DNA of 64,000 bases from Rehmannia glutinosa (lineage: Eukaryota; Streptophyta; Magnoliopsida; Lamiales; Orobanchaceae): positions 47,591,335-47,655,334 of the forward strand of contig CM071930.1 in NCBI GenBank assembly GCA_016081115.2. The letters run 5' to 3'. Made by a program: the position numbers and the translations under genes. How positions within the stretch are numbered: the stretch's first letter is position 1; the number at the start of each line of letters is the position of its first letter. Below the pieces are notes generated by a model. That model did no database searches and was not told the origin of the DNA. It was given only the letters and a program-made list of their open reading frames with translations. Positions 11,836 to 23,882 of this stretch are shown here, piece by piece.

Positions 11836-14800
11836 TGATTATCATCACTGTACCAATTAATTATATTCTTCATGAGAAACTTGTATGGCAACATTTAAAT
11901 TTCATGTCTGTGTATGCAGATGCTATTGTGTGTGTATGCTGGCGTATATATAAACATTCATTTTGTACAAGCTGAAATACTTGTATAACTATAACCTAAC
12001 AATAGATAGCATAAAAGCTGGTTTCCCCTTGGGGTTAGGGCTGAAAAACGAATTCCAACAAATTTTTTTTGAAGCTCGATAAAACATTTAAACAAATTTG
12101 AACCTCTACTTGACTTTCAAATGGTTTATGCTCATATCAATGGCAGACAAGCCAAATACTAAAAGCATTCTCATTTATGTGCTCTCAGTGGTTGCACCTT
12201 TTGAAGAAAAGATGCTGATTCTCTATCACATGGTGCATTCGGATGTTTAATTATATGGAGTTTGGACAAACCTCAATTCTATGCGTATGAATGATGCAGT
12301 AACTCTTTCATGAAAACCACGTGTATTGCACTTTTAAATTCTAATGAATATGTTAAATGATGACTGATGAGAAAGGCCTCTAAAATTCTGTGAATTTGTC
12401 TAGATATACTTCAATATTTATAATGTAGTTATGGGAAGCTTAAATTAAATACTGCATCATTCACTGTTGTCGACAGAAGCTTCTTCTTTGTACTTATATT
12501 TACAGAGAGGAAAACGGCAGGATAGTTGAATTTTAGAGTTAAAAGTCATGGATGCTTGCTTTCTCTCATAGAAACTGAACCATAAAACACAGTGTGCAAA
12601 AATTAGAAACAGGCAAGCTTGCCTTATAGCATCTAATTCAACTACACAGCTTGCCTTATGTCACGTGCTAATGCATAAACTAATACATAGAGACCTCTGA
12701 AGAAATCTAATTATATCTATTTTGATTTGTTAGCCTACAGTGGCTGCCATAGAAGCTGGAAAAGACATTGCGCTGGCCAATAAAGAGACGCTAATTGCTG
12801 GAGGTCCTTTTATCCTCCCTCTTGCACACAAGTATGGAGTGAAGATTCTTCCTGCAGATTCTGAACATTCTGCTATATTTCAGGTATATGTGTAAGTTAT
12901 TTGGACCAAAACTAAGTGATGTTAACTAGGAGGATTCAGTACTAAGGGAGTGTTTTGCAAATACTTAAAAAAAGTAATTATCAGCTTTTGGCTGAACAAA
13001 ATTGTTTTTATTGTTTTCAATTGTTGCTTCTGATTCAGTATAATTTAATCAGAATATAAAAAAGCAGGGGAAGTTGTGCTTTAGATTTCTGATTCTGCTT
13101 CTGGTTTAATTTTGAAATATATAAAAGCATTTTGTAATTTATTCACCAAACACTCTCTATAGTCTATTAACGTAATCAACTTTCAGCTTCTATTTTCAAA
13201 CATTACGAACTTCTGATTCTCAAGTAGTTTGACGTCTACTACAATAAATAACTTCTTTTAAAAGCATAAGTTTTGGCAAACTCTCCTTTAGAGATGTCTG
13301 GTCCATGTGGAATCTCGTCTTATCAGTGTGTAACCCTTACTACAATTTTTGCCCACTTTGCTGATTCGGAGGGCTGAGAAATAGTTGTTTTCTTTCAGTG
13401 TATACAAGGCTTGCCCGTAGGTGCTCTCAGGCGGATACTTTTGACTGCATCAGGGGGTGCTTTCAGGTAAGTTGAATTGTTACATAGAAATATCATTGAG
13501 ATTGAATTTTTAATTTACATGTCTATACAATTGCTGCATGTTTCGTGCTTACTTTTTAATGAGAACGAAAAGAAAATATATAGTATATTTGTTAGACATG
13601 CAGCCACACTTTGGTAAATCAAGAACCCATCTTAATGCTACTTGGAGCAAGATTTTGGTAAATTAACTATGGCATGTAGTAATAATAAAATCTAGTATTG
13701 GGCATCATCACATAAGATTAAAGCATCTGGATAAATAAGCTATAACTTAAAATTTTAGTTTGTATGTCTCCATTTATTCTTAAGTATACTTCTCTAATTT
13801 TGCTTCTTTACATTCTAGTTTGATTTTGCTAAGTTACAGTTTAGCACTGATAATGCTGTCAACAATAGGGATTGGCCCATCGATAAATTAAAAGAAGTGA
13901 AAGTTGCCGATGCTTTAAAGCATCCTAATTGGAATATGGGAAAGAAGATTACAGTGGACTCTGCCACACTCTTTAACAAGGTAATTCCCATTTGTTTGTC
14001 GTTCTGCACTTAGTTCAATGCCTAGTGACCTTTTGGATTCAGTTAAATATTTACTTAGCAAATTATACATGCAATTAAATATTTCATAGACTCAATTAAC
14101 TCTTTTACTGACATATTAGGTGATTCGGTTTATTTGACAGGGACTAGAAGTTATTGAAGCTCACTATCTGTTTGGGGCTGAATATGATGACATTGATATC
14201 GTAATTCATCCCCAATCTATCGTACATTCAATGATTGAGACACAGGTATCTAACATCACGAACCCTTTATTTATACGTTCTTTATTTTCATTTTGTTCCG
14301 TAGTTGTAATCTAACATCAGAAACAATATTTTTCCCATTTCGTGATTATTTTCCAGGATTCATCTGTATTGGCACAATTGGGGTGGCCTGATATGCGTTT
14401 GCCTATTCTATACACCTTATCTTGGCCGGACAGAATTTTCTGTTCTGAGATCACATGGCCTCGCCTTGATCTTTGCAAGTAATTAACACGCCATTATGTA
14501 AAGATTACATGTGATACAACTTAATTGGCAAAATTGCAAAATTAGTCCTGTAACTAAAGGATGGTTGCAAAAAGGTCATGTAAAATGTTCAGATGATGAA
14601 ATAGTCTTGAAACTATGTATTGTTTTGCAAAACACTCTTGCAAAATAGCACTATAACTTATACTTGAGTCTCAATTTTGGTCCTAATTTCACTGGAAATT
14701 GGGAATTACACGTGCCGCTCACGTGATTGAAATTTGGTGAAACTAGGACCAAAATTGAGGTTCAAGTTACAGGACTATTTTGCAAAACCGTACATAGTTA

Positions 14801-16143
14801 CATGACTATTTTGTGCATTTTACAAGTCCTTTTTGCATCCACCCTTTAGTTATAGGACTAATTTTGTAACTTTGCCCAGCTTAATTTACTAGGTTGTCCA
14901 TAGACTCTCTGTTTAATAGAATGAATTTCTGAATTTTTTGGTGGTGCAGGCTTGGGTCTCTTACATTCAAGATTCCTGACAATGTTAAGTATCCATCGAT
15001 AGATTTAGCTTATGCTGCTGGGCGAGCTGGGGGGACCATGACAGGGGTTCTTAGTGCAGCTAACGAGAAAGCTGTAGAAATGTTTATCAATGAGGAGTAA
15101 GTCGCTTTCATCCTTGACCTAACTTGCCGGTTCTTACAATACCTTTGATCAACTTTTCTCACTTGGCATGAGTTATTAGTTGCCCATTGCAATCTAACTG
15201 GTTTCCATTTTTCTCACTGAAACTATTCGTTACGAAAAACAAGATGATATAAATAAACATACATTTGAGTAAAATCAGCTGCAAACTTTCGACTAAATTG
15301 CAATTTTGGTCCTGTAATTAAAGAGGTGGTGAAATTAGACCGGTGAAAGTCATGTTTTGCAAAAAATTGCAATTGTGCAATTTTCTGTTGATTATGCATT
15401 TTTTGGTGAAAATGGACTTTATTCGTGAGTTATTTTCTAATCAAAAATTTTTTTTTTTGCTAAATTTGATTTTTACTGGACCAATTTTGCCACCCCCTAT
15501 AGTTAGTGGACCAAACTTGCAATTTGCCCTAATTTTTCTGTGGCGATCCAATTGTCGCCCCTATTGCATCCCCATAATTCTTGGAGGTTCAACTTCTTTG
15601 GAAAAAGTAATACCCAACACATTACATGAAAAGTAGGAGACAACATTTTGTACAGACTAAGCTTATTTACTATGTAACATTTGTTTTGCTTATGATGTTA
15701 TACAACAGGGAATCGCAACACTTGTAGTCTTGTACAGACTAAGCTTATTTAGTATGTGACATTTGTTTTGCTTAAGATGTTATACAACGGTGAATCACAA
15801 CATCGTTTTTCCTTATCTGGTTAGAAAGGGCTGTCATCGATTTCATAGGTAGTATAATCTTATTCCGTGTTAGCGCATTGGAATCACTTAAAAAGACTTG
15901 TTTCCCTTTTGCAGAATTAGCTACTTGGACATATTTAAAGTTGTGGAACGAACTTGTGAAAAGCATCAAGCAGAACTTGTATCATCTCCTTCGCTTGAGG
16001 AAATCATGCACTATGACTTGTGGGCACGGGATTATGCCGCCACTTTGCAGCCATTAGCTGGCTTAAGTCCTATTATTGCAATGGCGGAGCCAGCACACGA
16101 CAATGGGGTGGGTCAGCACATGAAAGTGGGGTGGGTTGGATAG
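9771..16143 (+). CDS. DXR: 1-deoxy-D-xylulose 5-phosphate reductoisomerase, plastid (12 exons)
   Basis: DXR converts 1-deoxyxylulose 5-phosphate to methylerythritol 4-phosphate with NADPH and a divalent metal, the second step of the plastid MEP isoprenoid pathway. Exons: 9771-9861, 10627-10805, 11007-11093, 11458-11583, 11671-11733, 12734-12883, 13399-13466, 13869-13980, 14141-14245, 14357-14478, 14950-15096 and 15915-16143, all with GT/AG borders and consistent phase, giving 492 residues. The transit peptide opens MALNLLSP and ends near the conserved HCSAQ. The plant-specific PPPAWPGRAV motif follows, then the NADPH loop GSTGSIGTQ (82-90). Metal ligands by homology are D224 and E226 in ADSEHSAIFQ and E295 in NKGLE; HPQSIVHSM lies in exon 9. 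The family ends shortly after GLSP, near 470-477 residues. Here about 17 extra residues come from an inserted element, so the native stop is lost. The enzyme core is uninterrupted. Confidence 0.95.
10325..10560. mobile_element. possible MULE-derived MITE in DXR intron 1
   Basis: The right part (about 10480-10555) contains 'aaaatggctaaaaaaac', 'tgtttgaaaaa' and 'tggcc', closely resembling the TIR of the large Mutator-like element at 32110-32160. The left part starts 'gcaaattggccattta', again TIR-like and in the opposite sense. The interior is short and non-coding. The boundaries are approximate. Confidence 0.4.
11792..11833 (+). repeat. poly-C/poly-A tract in DXR intron 5
   Basis: Nine C residues are followed by about 33 A residues. 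It may be a length-variable homopolymer, and assembly length here is unreliable. Confidence 0.9.
12944..13160. mobile_element. small TIR element (MITE-like) in DXR intron 6
   Basis: The left end 'agggagtgtttt' and right end 'aaacactctct' are inverted copies. The interior is A/T-rich with 'cttctgattc' phrases in both orientations. Length of about 215 bp and lack of coding fit a MITE. The superfamily is not determined. Confidence 0.5.
14521..14885. mobile_element. foldback MITE in DXR intron 10
   Basis: The left arm ('gcaaaattagtcctgtaac', 'aaggatggttgcaaaaaggtc') and the right arm, read inverted ('acaaaattagtcctataac', 'agggtggatgcaaaaaggac'), pair over most of the 365 bp. The arms meet near a short centre at about 14700 containing 'cacgtg'-like bases. 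The transcript of this intron could form a long imperfect hairpin. The 'aaaattrgtcctgtaact' type of foldback is a dispersed plant repeat. Confidence 0.75.
15293..15530. mobile_element. second foldback MITE of related type in DXR intron 11
   Basis: The left end 'aaattgcaattttggtcctg' with 'agaggtggtgaaatt' is matched inverted at the right end by 'caccccctatagttagtgg' and 'gcaatttgcc'. It shares the 'ttttggtcctgtaa' phrase with the intron 10 foldback, so the two probably belong to one broad family. Confidence 0.6.
15648..15811 (+). repeat. 82-bp tandem duplication in DXR intron 11
   Basis: Two adjacent units share 'ttgtacagactaagcttatt', 'atgt(a/g)acatttgttttgctta' and 'gatgttatacaac'. They differ by a few substitutions. 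The duplication lies about 100 bp before the last acceptor site. Confidence 0.85.
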
Positions 16144-16257
16144 AAACTCAATTTTTTTATTTTATATAAACTCTAAATTTTTTAATTTCTAAGTGATTTT
16201 TTTTGAAACAAAAATGGAGGGGAGAGGAGGGGCAGCATGGCCCCCCTAGCTCCGCCA
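16082..16257. mobile_element. short TIR element inserted at the DXR stop region
   Basis: tggcggagc at 16082-16090 is repeated inverted as gctccgcca at 16249-16257. The interior is about 160 bp and has the G-rich left end and C-rich right end ('ggcccccctag') often seen with this 'ggcggagcc' class of dispersed plant element. The bases aatg lie on both sides and could be a short target duplication. The DXR frame runs into this element and ends in it at 16143. Confidence 0.65.
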
Positions 16258-16722
16258 ATGTGTTCTTGTATAGCCTGATTGATGGGTTGGTGAAGAGGTT
16301 AAGTGGGAGATGAGATGCATCTTTTTGAGGTTTTTTTGCATCTTTGCTGGGAGATTGTGGTGGGGATTTAATTGTAGTAACGAGAGACGTGAGCATTTGT
16401 AATGGTCCTTTATGTATAGGTCAGAAAATAACATCATTTTTAGTTGCCTTAGTTGTTGAAATGTAGAGCTTTATTAAAAATTTTAAAAAAAGTTGCCTGT
16501 AGAATTATTATCATAATGGTTTGCGAAAGAAACCACTAATTAAATCATCATCAAGACGAAAAACCACAAATATTTAGATTCAAAATTTAAAATTATTGGA
16601 AAGGATGTATGTCACCATATATATAAACAAGTAAAAGGTAAAAGATGAAACATGTTAGGTGGAGGCACATTAAGTATCAATGACATCAAAAGTGTACTGA
16701 TAGGAGTGATAAGAGGTTTGTG
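16258..16722 (+). other. DXR 3' flank and upstream region of NLR copy A
   Basis: The DXR 3' UTR and poly(A) signal probably lie here; 'ttattaaaa' occurs near 16467. The last 100 bases ('aaaagatgaaacatgttagg', then 'ggaggcac', then 'atcaatgacatcaaaagtgt') are shared with 22622-22686, marking a conserved promoter segment of the R1-like copies. Confidence 0.5.
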
Positions 16723-19086
16723 ATGACATCTTATGCAGCTCTAGTTTCTGTTATGAATATTATGGAGCAGATCCAAAATCATCCTCCCCTTTCGTTTGTT
16801 TTTGACAAGCAGCAAATTGAATCTCTTTGCGAAAGGTAGATTTCTTGCAAGAATTTTTAGAGGGTTATAATTCTCATGGAAGTAGCCAAGAAGCTGAAGT
16901 TTTAAAGAGCCAAATAGGATCTGCAGTTCATGCAGCTGAAGATATAATTGAATCTCATGTTGTGGATCAAATTCCTGCTCGTCATGGGAAAACAAGTTCA
17001 ACTTCGTTGCTTGACCTACATAAAGTAATACAAGAGATGGATTTTATCAAGGAAAAGGTTATGGTTGTTAAAGAGAAAAGGGAATTCAAAGATCAGCAGC
17101 CCACATATTCAATGTCAGCTACTTTATCAAGAACTGATGATCTTACAATTGGAAAGAATAATATGGTGGGATTTGATGATGAGTGGATTCAACTTATGGA
17201 TACACTCACTGGACAACAATCTAATCGGCAAATCATCACAATTGTTGGCATGGGTGGTATTGGTAAGACTACGCTTGCTAGAAATGTTTATGAAAGTTTA
17301 ATTATTGTACAACACTTTGATATTCGTGGTTGGGTTACGGTATCTCAAGAATACAATGTGAGAGAAATACTTTTAGAACTATTTACTTGTGAGAAAATCC
17401 ACTAGTGAAATCGATCAAAAATCTGAAGATCAATTAGGAGAATTGTTATACAAAAGTTTATCAGGTAGGAGGTATTTGATTATATTAGATGATATGTGGA
17501 GCATTGAAGTTTGGGACAAGATAAAGTTATTCTTTCCGGAAAACAACAATATAAGTCGAATTGTCGTTACTAGGCTATCAAATGTGACCATTCATTTTGG
17601 TACCTATGGCCTTAAAATGAAGTTTCTAGACGAGGATAAAAGTTGGAACCTATTTTGCTAAAATGCATTTGGTGAAGGAGATTGTCCTCTTGAGTTTGAG
17701 GAAATCGGAAAGGAGATTGCTCAAAAATGCAAAGGACTTCCCCTATCAATTTTCATGGTTGGGGGGCTTCTAAGAAAGTCTTGCAGGACACGAGAATACT
17801 GGGATAATGTTGCAAAAGATATAAACTCAATTTTGAATTCAGGAGAGGACGAGCATTGCTTGAATATATTATCTTTGAGTTACAGTTACTTGCCTGCTCA
17901 TCCACAGCCGTGTTTTCTGCACATGGGAATTTTTCCAGAAGACCATGAGATTCGTGTCTCCCGACTTATCAAACTTTGGGTTGCTGAGGGATTTCTAAAA
18001 CCTAATAAATCCCAGAGCTTGGAAGAGGTTGCAGAGGGTCACTTAAAGGACCTAGTTGACAGGAATCTCATTTTAGTTCGTATGTTAAAGTCGAATGGAA
18101 AAATCAAAACTTGTTACATTCATGATCTGTTAAGAGACCTATGCTTAAGAATAATTGACAAAAATAAGTTTTTTTATGACATGAAGGCCCATGATACTTC
18201 ACGAGCCATGGATAGGGAGCGTCGAATAGTAATTCGTGAAAGCATTCCAGAGGAAGATCATCACCCTCGAGACTTTCATGATTTAAAATCAGCATCGCTT
18301 GTGCGTTCTCTTATATGCAAAGGGGGACGACTGTCCTTTAAGTTCAAATTGTTGAGAGTGCTAAATACGGTTGATGGGGATTCCTTAGGAGCTATTTTTC
18401 AGCAAGTTAACTTGAGGTACCTTGCTTATGAACCTACTCGTCTCCTGTTTGATTGGATATTTAATCCCAGGCTTCATCCATCTCCTGTGCTTCCTTCATT
18501 GTCATCTCTACTTTGGAATGTGCAAACATTAGTTATAATGGGAAAACCATTTGAACCAATTGTTGCACCACCTGAAATTTGGTATATGCCACAACTTAGG
18601 CATCTGGAGTTCGATCAGATTTGTCTTCCTGATCCTCCTCCCAGTGACCGAGTAGACCAACAAGATGATGTTTGCAAAACCTACAAACACTTCAACATGT
18701 AGTAAACTTCAAGTTGAGCGATGAGGTTTGTAAGAGAATCCCCAACGTCAAGAAATTGCGTATAAGGTATCATGATTTCTCGGCAAGGTCATATGACCAT
18801 TGTCTCTACAATCTTGGCCGCTTACATAAACTTGAATCACTAAATTGCTTTTTTGGTGAAAATCCAAATCGAGGCGATTTGCTGCAAAACCTCACATTCC
18901 CAAGTTCTCTTCAAAGGTTGTCTTTAAGAAGTTGTTTTCTTCATTGGGAAGATTTGACAATGATTGGTTCGTTGCCCCATCTTGAAGTTTTCAAATTAGA
19001 TTGGAATTTGGTTACAGGCTTAGAGTGGAACCCTATTGAGGGCTAATTCCTACGCCTGAAATTCTTGAAAATTTATGCTTGTGATG
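16723..19086 (+). pseudogene. R1-like CC-NB-ARC-LRR resistance gene, copy A (broken)
   Basis: Intact relatives are cytoplasmic immune receptors of the R1 late-blight type (CNL). Order seen: coiled-coil start at 16723 (MTSYAALVSVMNIMEQIQNH), P-loop GMGGIGKTT at 17247-17273, kinase-2 region RRYLIILDDMW near 17470, GLPL motif CKGLPLS near 17728, RNBS-D-type CFLHMGIFPED near 17912, IHD in place of MHD near 18118, then leucine-rich repeats. Lesions: a one-base loss near 16830 (copies B and C keep the extra A), a frameshift near 17388, TAA at 17659, a frameshift near 18670 and TAA at 19044. After the GEFLRL-type LRR segment the sequence passes directly into copia gag at about 19087, so the LRR end is gone. 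It is not expected to make a receptor. Confidence 0.9.
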
Positions 19087-21771
19087 ATTCGATTGGATCG
19101 TAATAATTACTCGTATGGGCGAATTCAAATCTTAGCAACAGTCAAGGCACACAATTTTGATGAATTCCTATCCGGCTCTACTTATGCACCATTACCTTTT
19201 ATTGAAGCATCGTCTTATTTATCTGGATCTGTTCCAAATCCTGCTTATTCACTCTGGATACGTCGTGATCAGCTTCTTTTCAGCTGGATCATTTCATTAA
19301 TCTCTGAATCTATGATGGGGTATGTCAGTAGGTGTACTACTTATGTTGAACTTTGGACTGTCCTGGAAACTTCCTTTCGATTTCATTCCCGTGCTCGTGT
19401 TCAACATCTTAGAGCTCAATTACATGCCTCGAAGAAAGGTGATTTGTCAGTTGCAGATTATATTTTGAAAATGCAAGGTATAGCAGATCAAATTCATGTT
19501 GCAGGACAAGGGATTTCTTGATGATGATCTCATTATACATATCCTAAATGGACTTGGTGCTGAGTTTGAATCTACTGTAGTGAATCTGAGTGCTCGCACA
19601 GAGCCACTTACCTTACAAGATGTTCAATATGCCTTTCAGACACATGAGATGCGTATTCAACATATAGCTTAATCTACATTACATGATCCTGTGTCAATGA
19701 ATGTTCTACCTAATGCGTATATGGCTACTAAGAAACATTTCTTCTCTGAGAATTTTTGATCTCATGGTGGTATGCCTCAGAATACTTGTGGTGGGTTCTC
19801 TAGAGGTAGAGAAAGAGGTCGTTTTCCTAGAAACAGACCTTTCTGTCAAATATGTGGCAAAAATAACCACATAGCTTCAAAGTGTTTTAAGAGATTTGAT
19901 GTGAACTTTGTTGGTATTGATTTGTCATCTGCTCAGGCTCATATTGCTTCCATTTATCCTGATTCTCATAAGCCTGCTTCCTCATCTGATACATCTAATG
20001 CCAATTTTTAGTCTCACTTTACTCAAGCTGCAGGGAATAACACGACCTTTGCTGATACTGATGCTAATTGGTATGTGGATAGTGGTGCTACAACTCATGT
20101 GACTGCGGATCTGAATAATCTTAGCATTCACTCTCCTTACAAAGGAATGATAAACCCACCATAGGTAATGGTTCATCTCTTTCTATTTCTCACATTGGTT
20201 CAGCTACTCTCCCTTCCCCTCCTCTTTCTAAACCATTTATCCTGAACAATATGTTATATGTTCCTGAAATCTCCATAAATCTTCTATCCATTTCTCAGTT
20301 TACCAGGGATAATCATGTATTCATTGAGTTTCATTCTGATTGTTGTTTTGTCAAGGACAAAGTGACACATCAAGTGCAACTGAGAGGTTCTCTTAAAGAT
20401 GACCTATATTGTCTTGATCTCTCTCCCTCTGGTTGTATCCCCTCTAGATCTCTGCAATCTCATTCAGCTTTTATTACATTCAATAATGATGTAAATGTAT
20501 GGCATAAATGTTTGGGTCATTGCTCCTCTTCTGTTGTTTCAAATGTACTCAAACAATTACATGTTTCAGTGAATCTGTCTTCTTTAAATTTCTGTGAAGC
20601 CTGCAAAGTTGGTAAGTTACATGCAAATTCTTTTCCATTGTCTAAATCACACACCACTACTATCTTTCAATTAATTTACTCTGATGTTTGGGGTCCAGCA
20701 TACACTCCTTCAACTCGTGGTTTTAAGTATTATTCTTGATAATTTTACAAATTACACTTGGATATATCCATTACAAACAAAAAGGGAAGCACTATCTGTT
20801 CTTAAGCAATTTGTTGCACTTGTTCACACACACTTCAATTCCAAAAATCAGATCATTTCAATGTGATTGGGGTGGTGAGTATAGGCCCATTTCCTCCTAT
20901 CTACTTTCATTAGGAGTTCAACTTAGACACCTTTGTCCCTACACTAATCAACAAAATGGCAAACCTGAGAGAAAACACCAACATATTGTAGATATGGTGC
21001 TGACATTTCTTGCTAACTCTGGTCTTCCTTACAAATTTTGGTGGGATTCTTTTGTGTCAAGTGTTTTCACCATAAACAGGTTGCCTACTCCAACTCTAAA
21101 TCATCTCTCTCCCTTTCAAAAGCTCGTGGTTCTGTCCCTGATTATAACTTCTTGAAAGTGTTTGCTTCCCTTATCTCCATCCTATAATAATCATAAACTT
21201 CAGTTCAGTTCTAGCAAATGTATTTTCATTGGATACATCCCTTTTCATAAGGGTTAAAGATGTCTCAGTCCTTCTGAAAAATTTACATTGCTAGCACTGC
21301 CAGTTTCAATGAGAATGAATTTCCATATTCTTCTCTTTTTCCTTCTCAGTCCACTGATTCTACACCTGCACCATCTCAGGCTCCTTATGTCTTACCCTCT
21401 CTTCCAATCTCCTCATCTCCATTTGCATTTTTGTTATCTCCAATTCCTAGTCCATCCCCTTCCCCATCTCTCTGTCTGTTGATCCAACTATTCCTCCTTC
21501 TCCTCCCTCTCCTCTAGCTCACAGCTCATCTTCTTCTCAGTCCTCTACATCCCCTGCTGCCAATACCTCCATTCATCCTATGGTCACTAGATCCCAGCTA
21601 GGTTAGTGTAACAGATTGTAACTACCTAACATAAGTTAGTTAAGATGGTTAAGGGTAGTTTTGGTATTTAACAACTTTCAGTTTCTTAACCAACTCAGCA
21701 GTGTATATATACAACCTGAGGTGATGAATAAAATGTTATGGTTTTGTTTCTCTTTTATTATCTCTATGTTC
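19087..21771 (+). mobile_element. truncated Ty1/copia element fused to NLR copy A
   Basis: In sense order: gag starting RLDRNNYSYGRIQILATVKA; a zinc knuckle CQICGKNNHIASKC near 19847; a protease with WYVDSGATTHV near 20071; integrase with WHKCLGHCS and CEACKVGK, then DVWGP, CDWGGEY and NGKPERKHQH. A proline/serine-rich linker then reaches MVTRSQLG, the phrase that normally precedes reverse transcriptase. A stop and an LTR-like segment follow at once, so RT and RNase H are absent. There are several frameshifts and stops (for example after 19521, 20011 and 20739). No 5' LTR, PBS or gag start is present at the left end, which abuts the NLR. Confidence 0.85.
21607..21771 (+). repeat. probable copia 3' LTR (partial)
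   Basis: It begins tgtaacagattgtaactacc and contains a 'gtgtatatatacaacc' TATA-like segment followed by 'aataaaatgtt', the usual layout of short copia LTRs. It lies where the internal domain ends abruptly. The right border (a 'tgttca' near 21771) is uncertain because no second LTR is available for comparison. Confidence 0.5.
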
Positions 21772-22614
21772 AATATTTCTTAGATTTAGCAAACTCAAAC
21801 ACCTCTGCTCGAAACAAGTCAGCTGCAAATGACCTCAACTCCAAAAAAATCGCAAAAAAAAAATCACAAAAACGCTGTTGCTTTTGGTCCAATAAAACCT
21901 CTGCTCGAACACTGCCGTAAAAAATGCCGGACACAGGAACAATGTCCTCTACCCTCGCCGGAAAATGCTAAAATTTTAGAGAAGATGGGAGCTCGGTCGT
22001 GAATAGAGTTGAGAAATGAAGATGAATGGTCAACCGGGTTTCTTTTTAAGAGAGAAGAACAACACTTTCTGAAAAGAATTAAAAAAATTAAGCAAAAGGG
22101 TATTTTGGATATTTCACAGGGGTGAGGGGGTATAATTTAAAGAATTTAGGTTGGATGACATTTTTCCAAAAATTATGTAAAAAAGTGGCATTTTTCTAAA
22201 TTCCCCTTTCTTAATTGAAGTTTAGTATGTGTGTGTAAATATGTACAGTGTGTGTAAATGTGTGTAGTGTGGCGTGTAGTGTGTGCAATGTGTGCAGTAT
22301 ATGTAAATGTGTGTGTATTGTGTGTGAATATATGCAAGTGTGCATAAAGAAAAAAAAAAAACGATTTCAAATGACTAGGTTTTGGGAGGGATTTAAAATC
22401 CTTTGAAAATGAATTAAAACTTAAAGATGGATTTCAAATCCATTGATTTTGATTTATATGTCAAACAAGGGTGTTGATTTAGCTAAGAATTTCAAATCCT
22501 TAATCCCAAACTCCATCCCAAATCCCCCATCCAAATGCACCCTAAAATTACTGAGAAGGAAGTATGAGACCACACACACACAAACATATATTATGTATAT
22601 GAGGAGATATAACA
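21772..22614. other. non-genic region with GT-rich minisatellite
   Basis: No gene is recognised. 22225-22345 is a degenerate 'tgtgtgtaaatgtgtg' array. The ORFs on either strand here are short and low in complexity. Confidence 0.5.
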
Positions 22615-22905
22615 AGAAGCGAAGATGAAATATGTTAGTGGAGGCACTTTTAGTATCAATGACATTAAAAGTGTACTGATAGGATTGTTTTTTGAATAGT
22701 GATTATTACCCCAAGCTAATAATAATGATGAAAAAAGATGCTCCAGCTAGTTTTTTTCTTAAAATTATGAACACAGTAGCTGTCAAATGTGAACATGACT
22801 TAATTCTAATAATTGAAGCAATCAAGCAGCTAGGCACAAAAAGTGAACATTCTCTCATTTGTAGTTCCAATCTGTTGCTTCTTTTTCTGAAAATTTATTT
22901 TTAAT
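22615..22905 (+). pseudogene. 5' flank remnant of another R1-like copy
   Basis: 22622-22686 repeats the segment just upstream of the NLR copy A start codon ('gatgaaatatgttagtggag' to 'aaaagtgtactgatagga'). 22764-22902 is almost identical to 32339-32470, which lies just before copy B. It therefore looks like NLR upstream DNA without its gene body. No coding exon is present. Confidence 0.6.
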
Positions 22906-23882
22906 ATAGTTGCTTTAAAAGAATATTTATTTCACTGCAAAAAATTTGCTCGGTCTTTCTTCATCTTTTTCTTTTTTCTTTTTCTTTTTTGTACTTTCTT
23001 TCTATTTTTCAGGCTATAAAAAATAAAAGAATGCACATAAATACATTCCAAATAAAACAAAGACTTTTCTTATCTCTTTGTTATACCTCCACATTAAAAA
23101 TTATAATTTTATCTCATATGATTAGTTTATATATATTTCCACCATCAAGGTTTAGTTTATTTCTTGACTTTTTTTATTTGAGCTTGAGATTGTTATATTA
23201 TTTTAAATATGCTTTTTTTAAAAAAAATTATTATGATAACGATGGGATATTAAAAAAGATCCTCAAAATTATTAAATATATATTTGAGTCTAAATTAAGA
23301 TATAAAATGTTAAAGGGTACATATAGATTTGATAGTTCAAGAGTGTTTGCAATATTGCAACCATAAACCAAATTTGTGGATCATGTATTTTACCCTTTTT
23401 TATTTAATCAAAACTTCTATGATTAGAATGTTTATTATTTTCTTTTTGTTTCAATTGTAATTTCATATTTCATTTTCCTCTAAAATTATTATAAATATAT
23501 TTTAATAATTTAAAAATACAAAAAAATTATAAATATACAATTTGCATAATACTCAACTTTAAACCGTTAAAATTCTATTATACAAAGTTTTCTATATATG
23601 CTTATAACATCGTTGGAAAACTTTCGGAATATAGTTTAAGATGAAACTGATATTATTTGAAAATTCAAGATTTACAATTGAAGAAAACATAAGAAAAAAA
23701 TTGGGATATAAAAGGTCATGACTTATCTTGTAACTAAACAAAACTAAATTAAATACCAAATTACTTCATTACCCCTAAAATTAACTATGTTAAAGGGATA
23801 CTTTTGTCCAATCAAAAGTTTCAAGAAACCTTTCAACTATTCACACTTTTATAGTAGTATATATATATATATATATATATAT
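22906..23882. other. AT-rich non-genic stretch ending in (TA)n
   Basis: Very AT-rich with no supported gene. It ends in an alternating TA run (23857-23882) that abuts the left end of the Mutator-like element. The same kind of TA run continues beyond the right end of the element. Confidence 0.55.

Noticed and set aside
22173..22370. Minus-strand Thr/His-rich frame
   Set aside because: Product of the GT-rich minisatellite, with no coding evidence.
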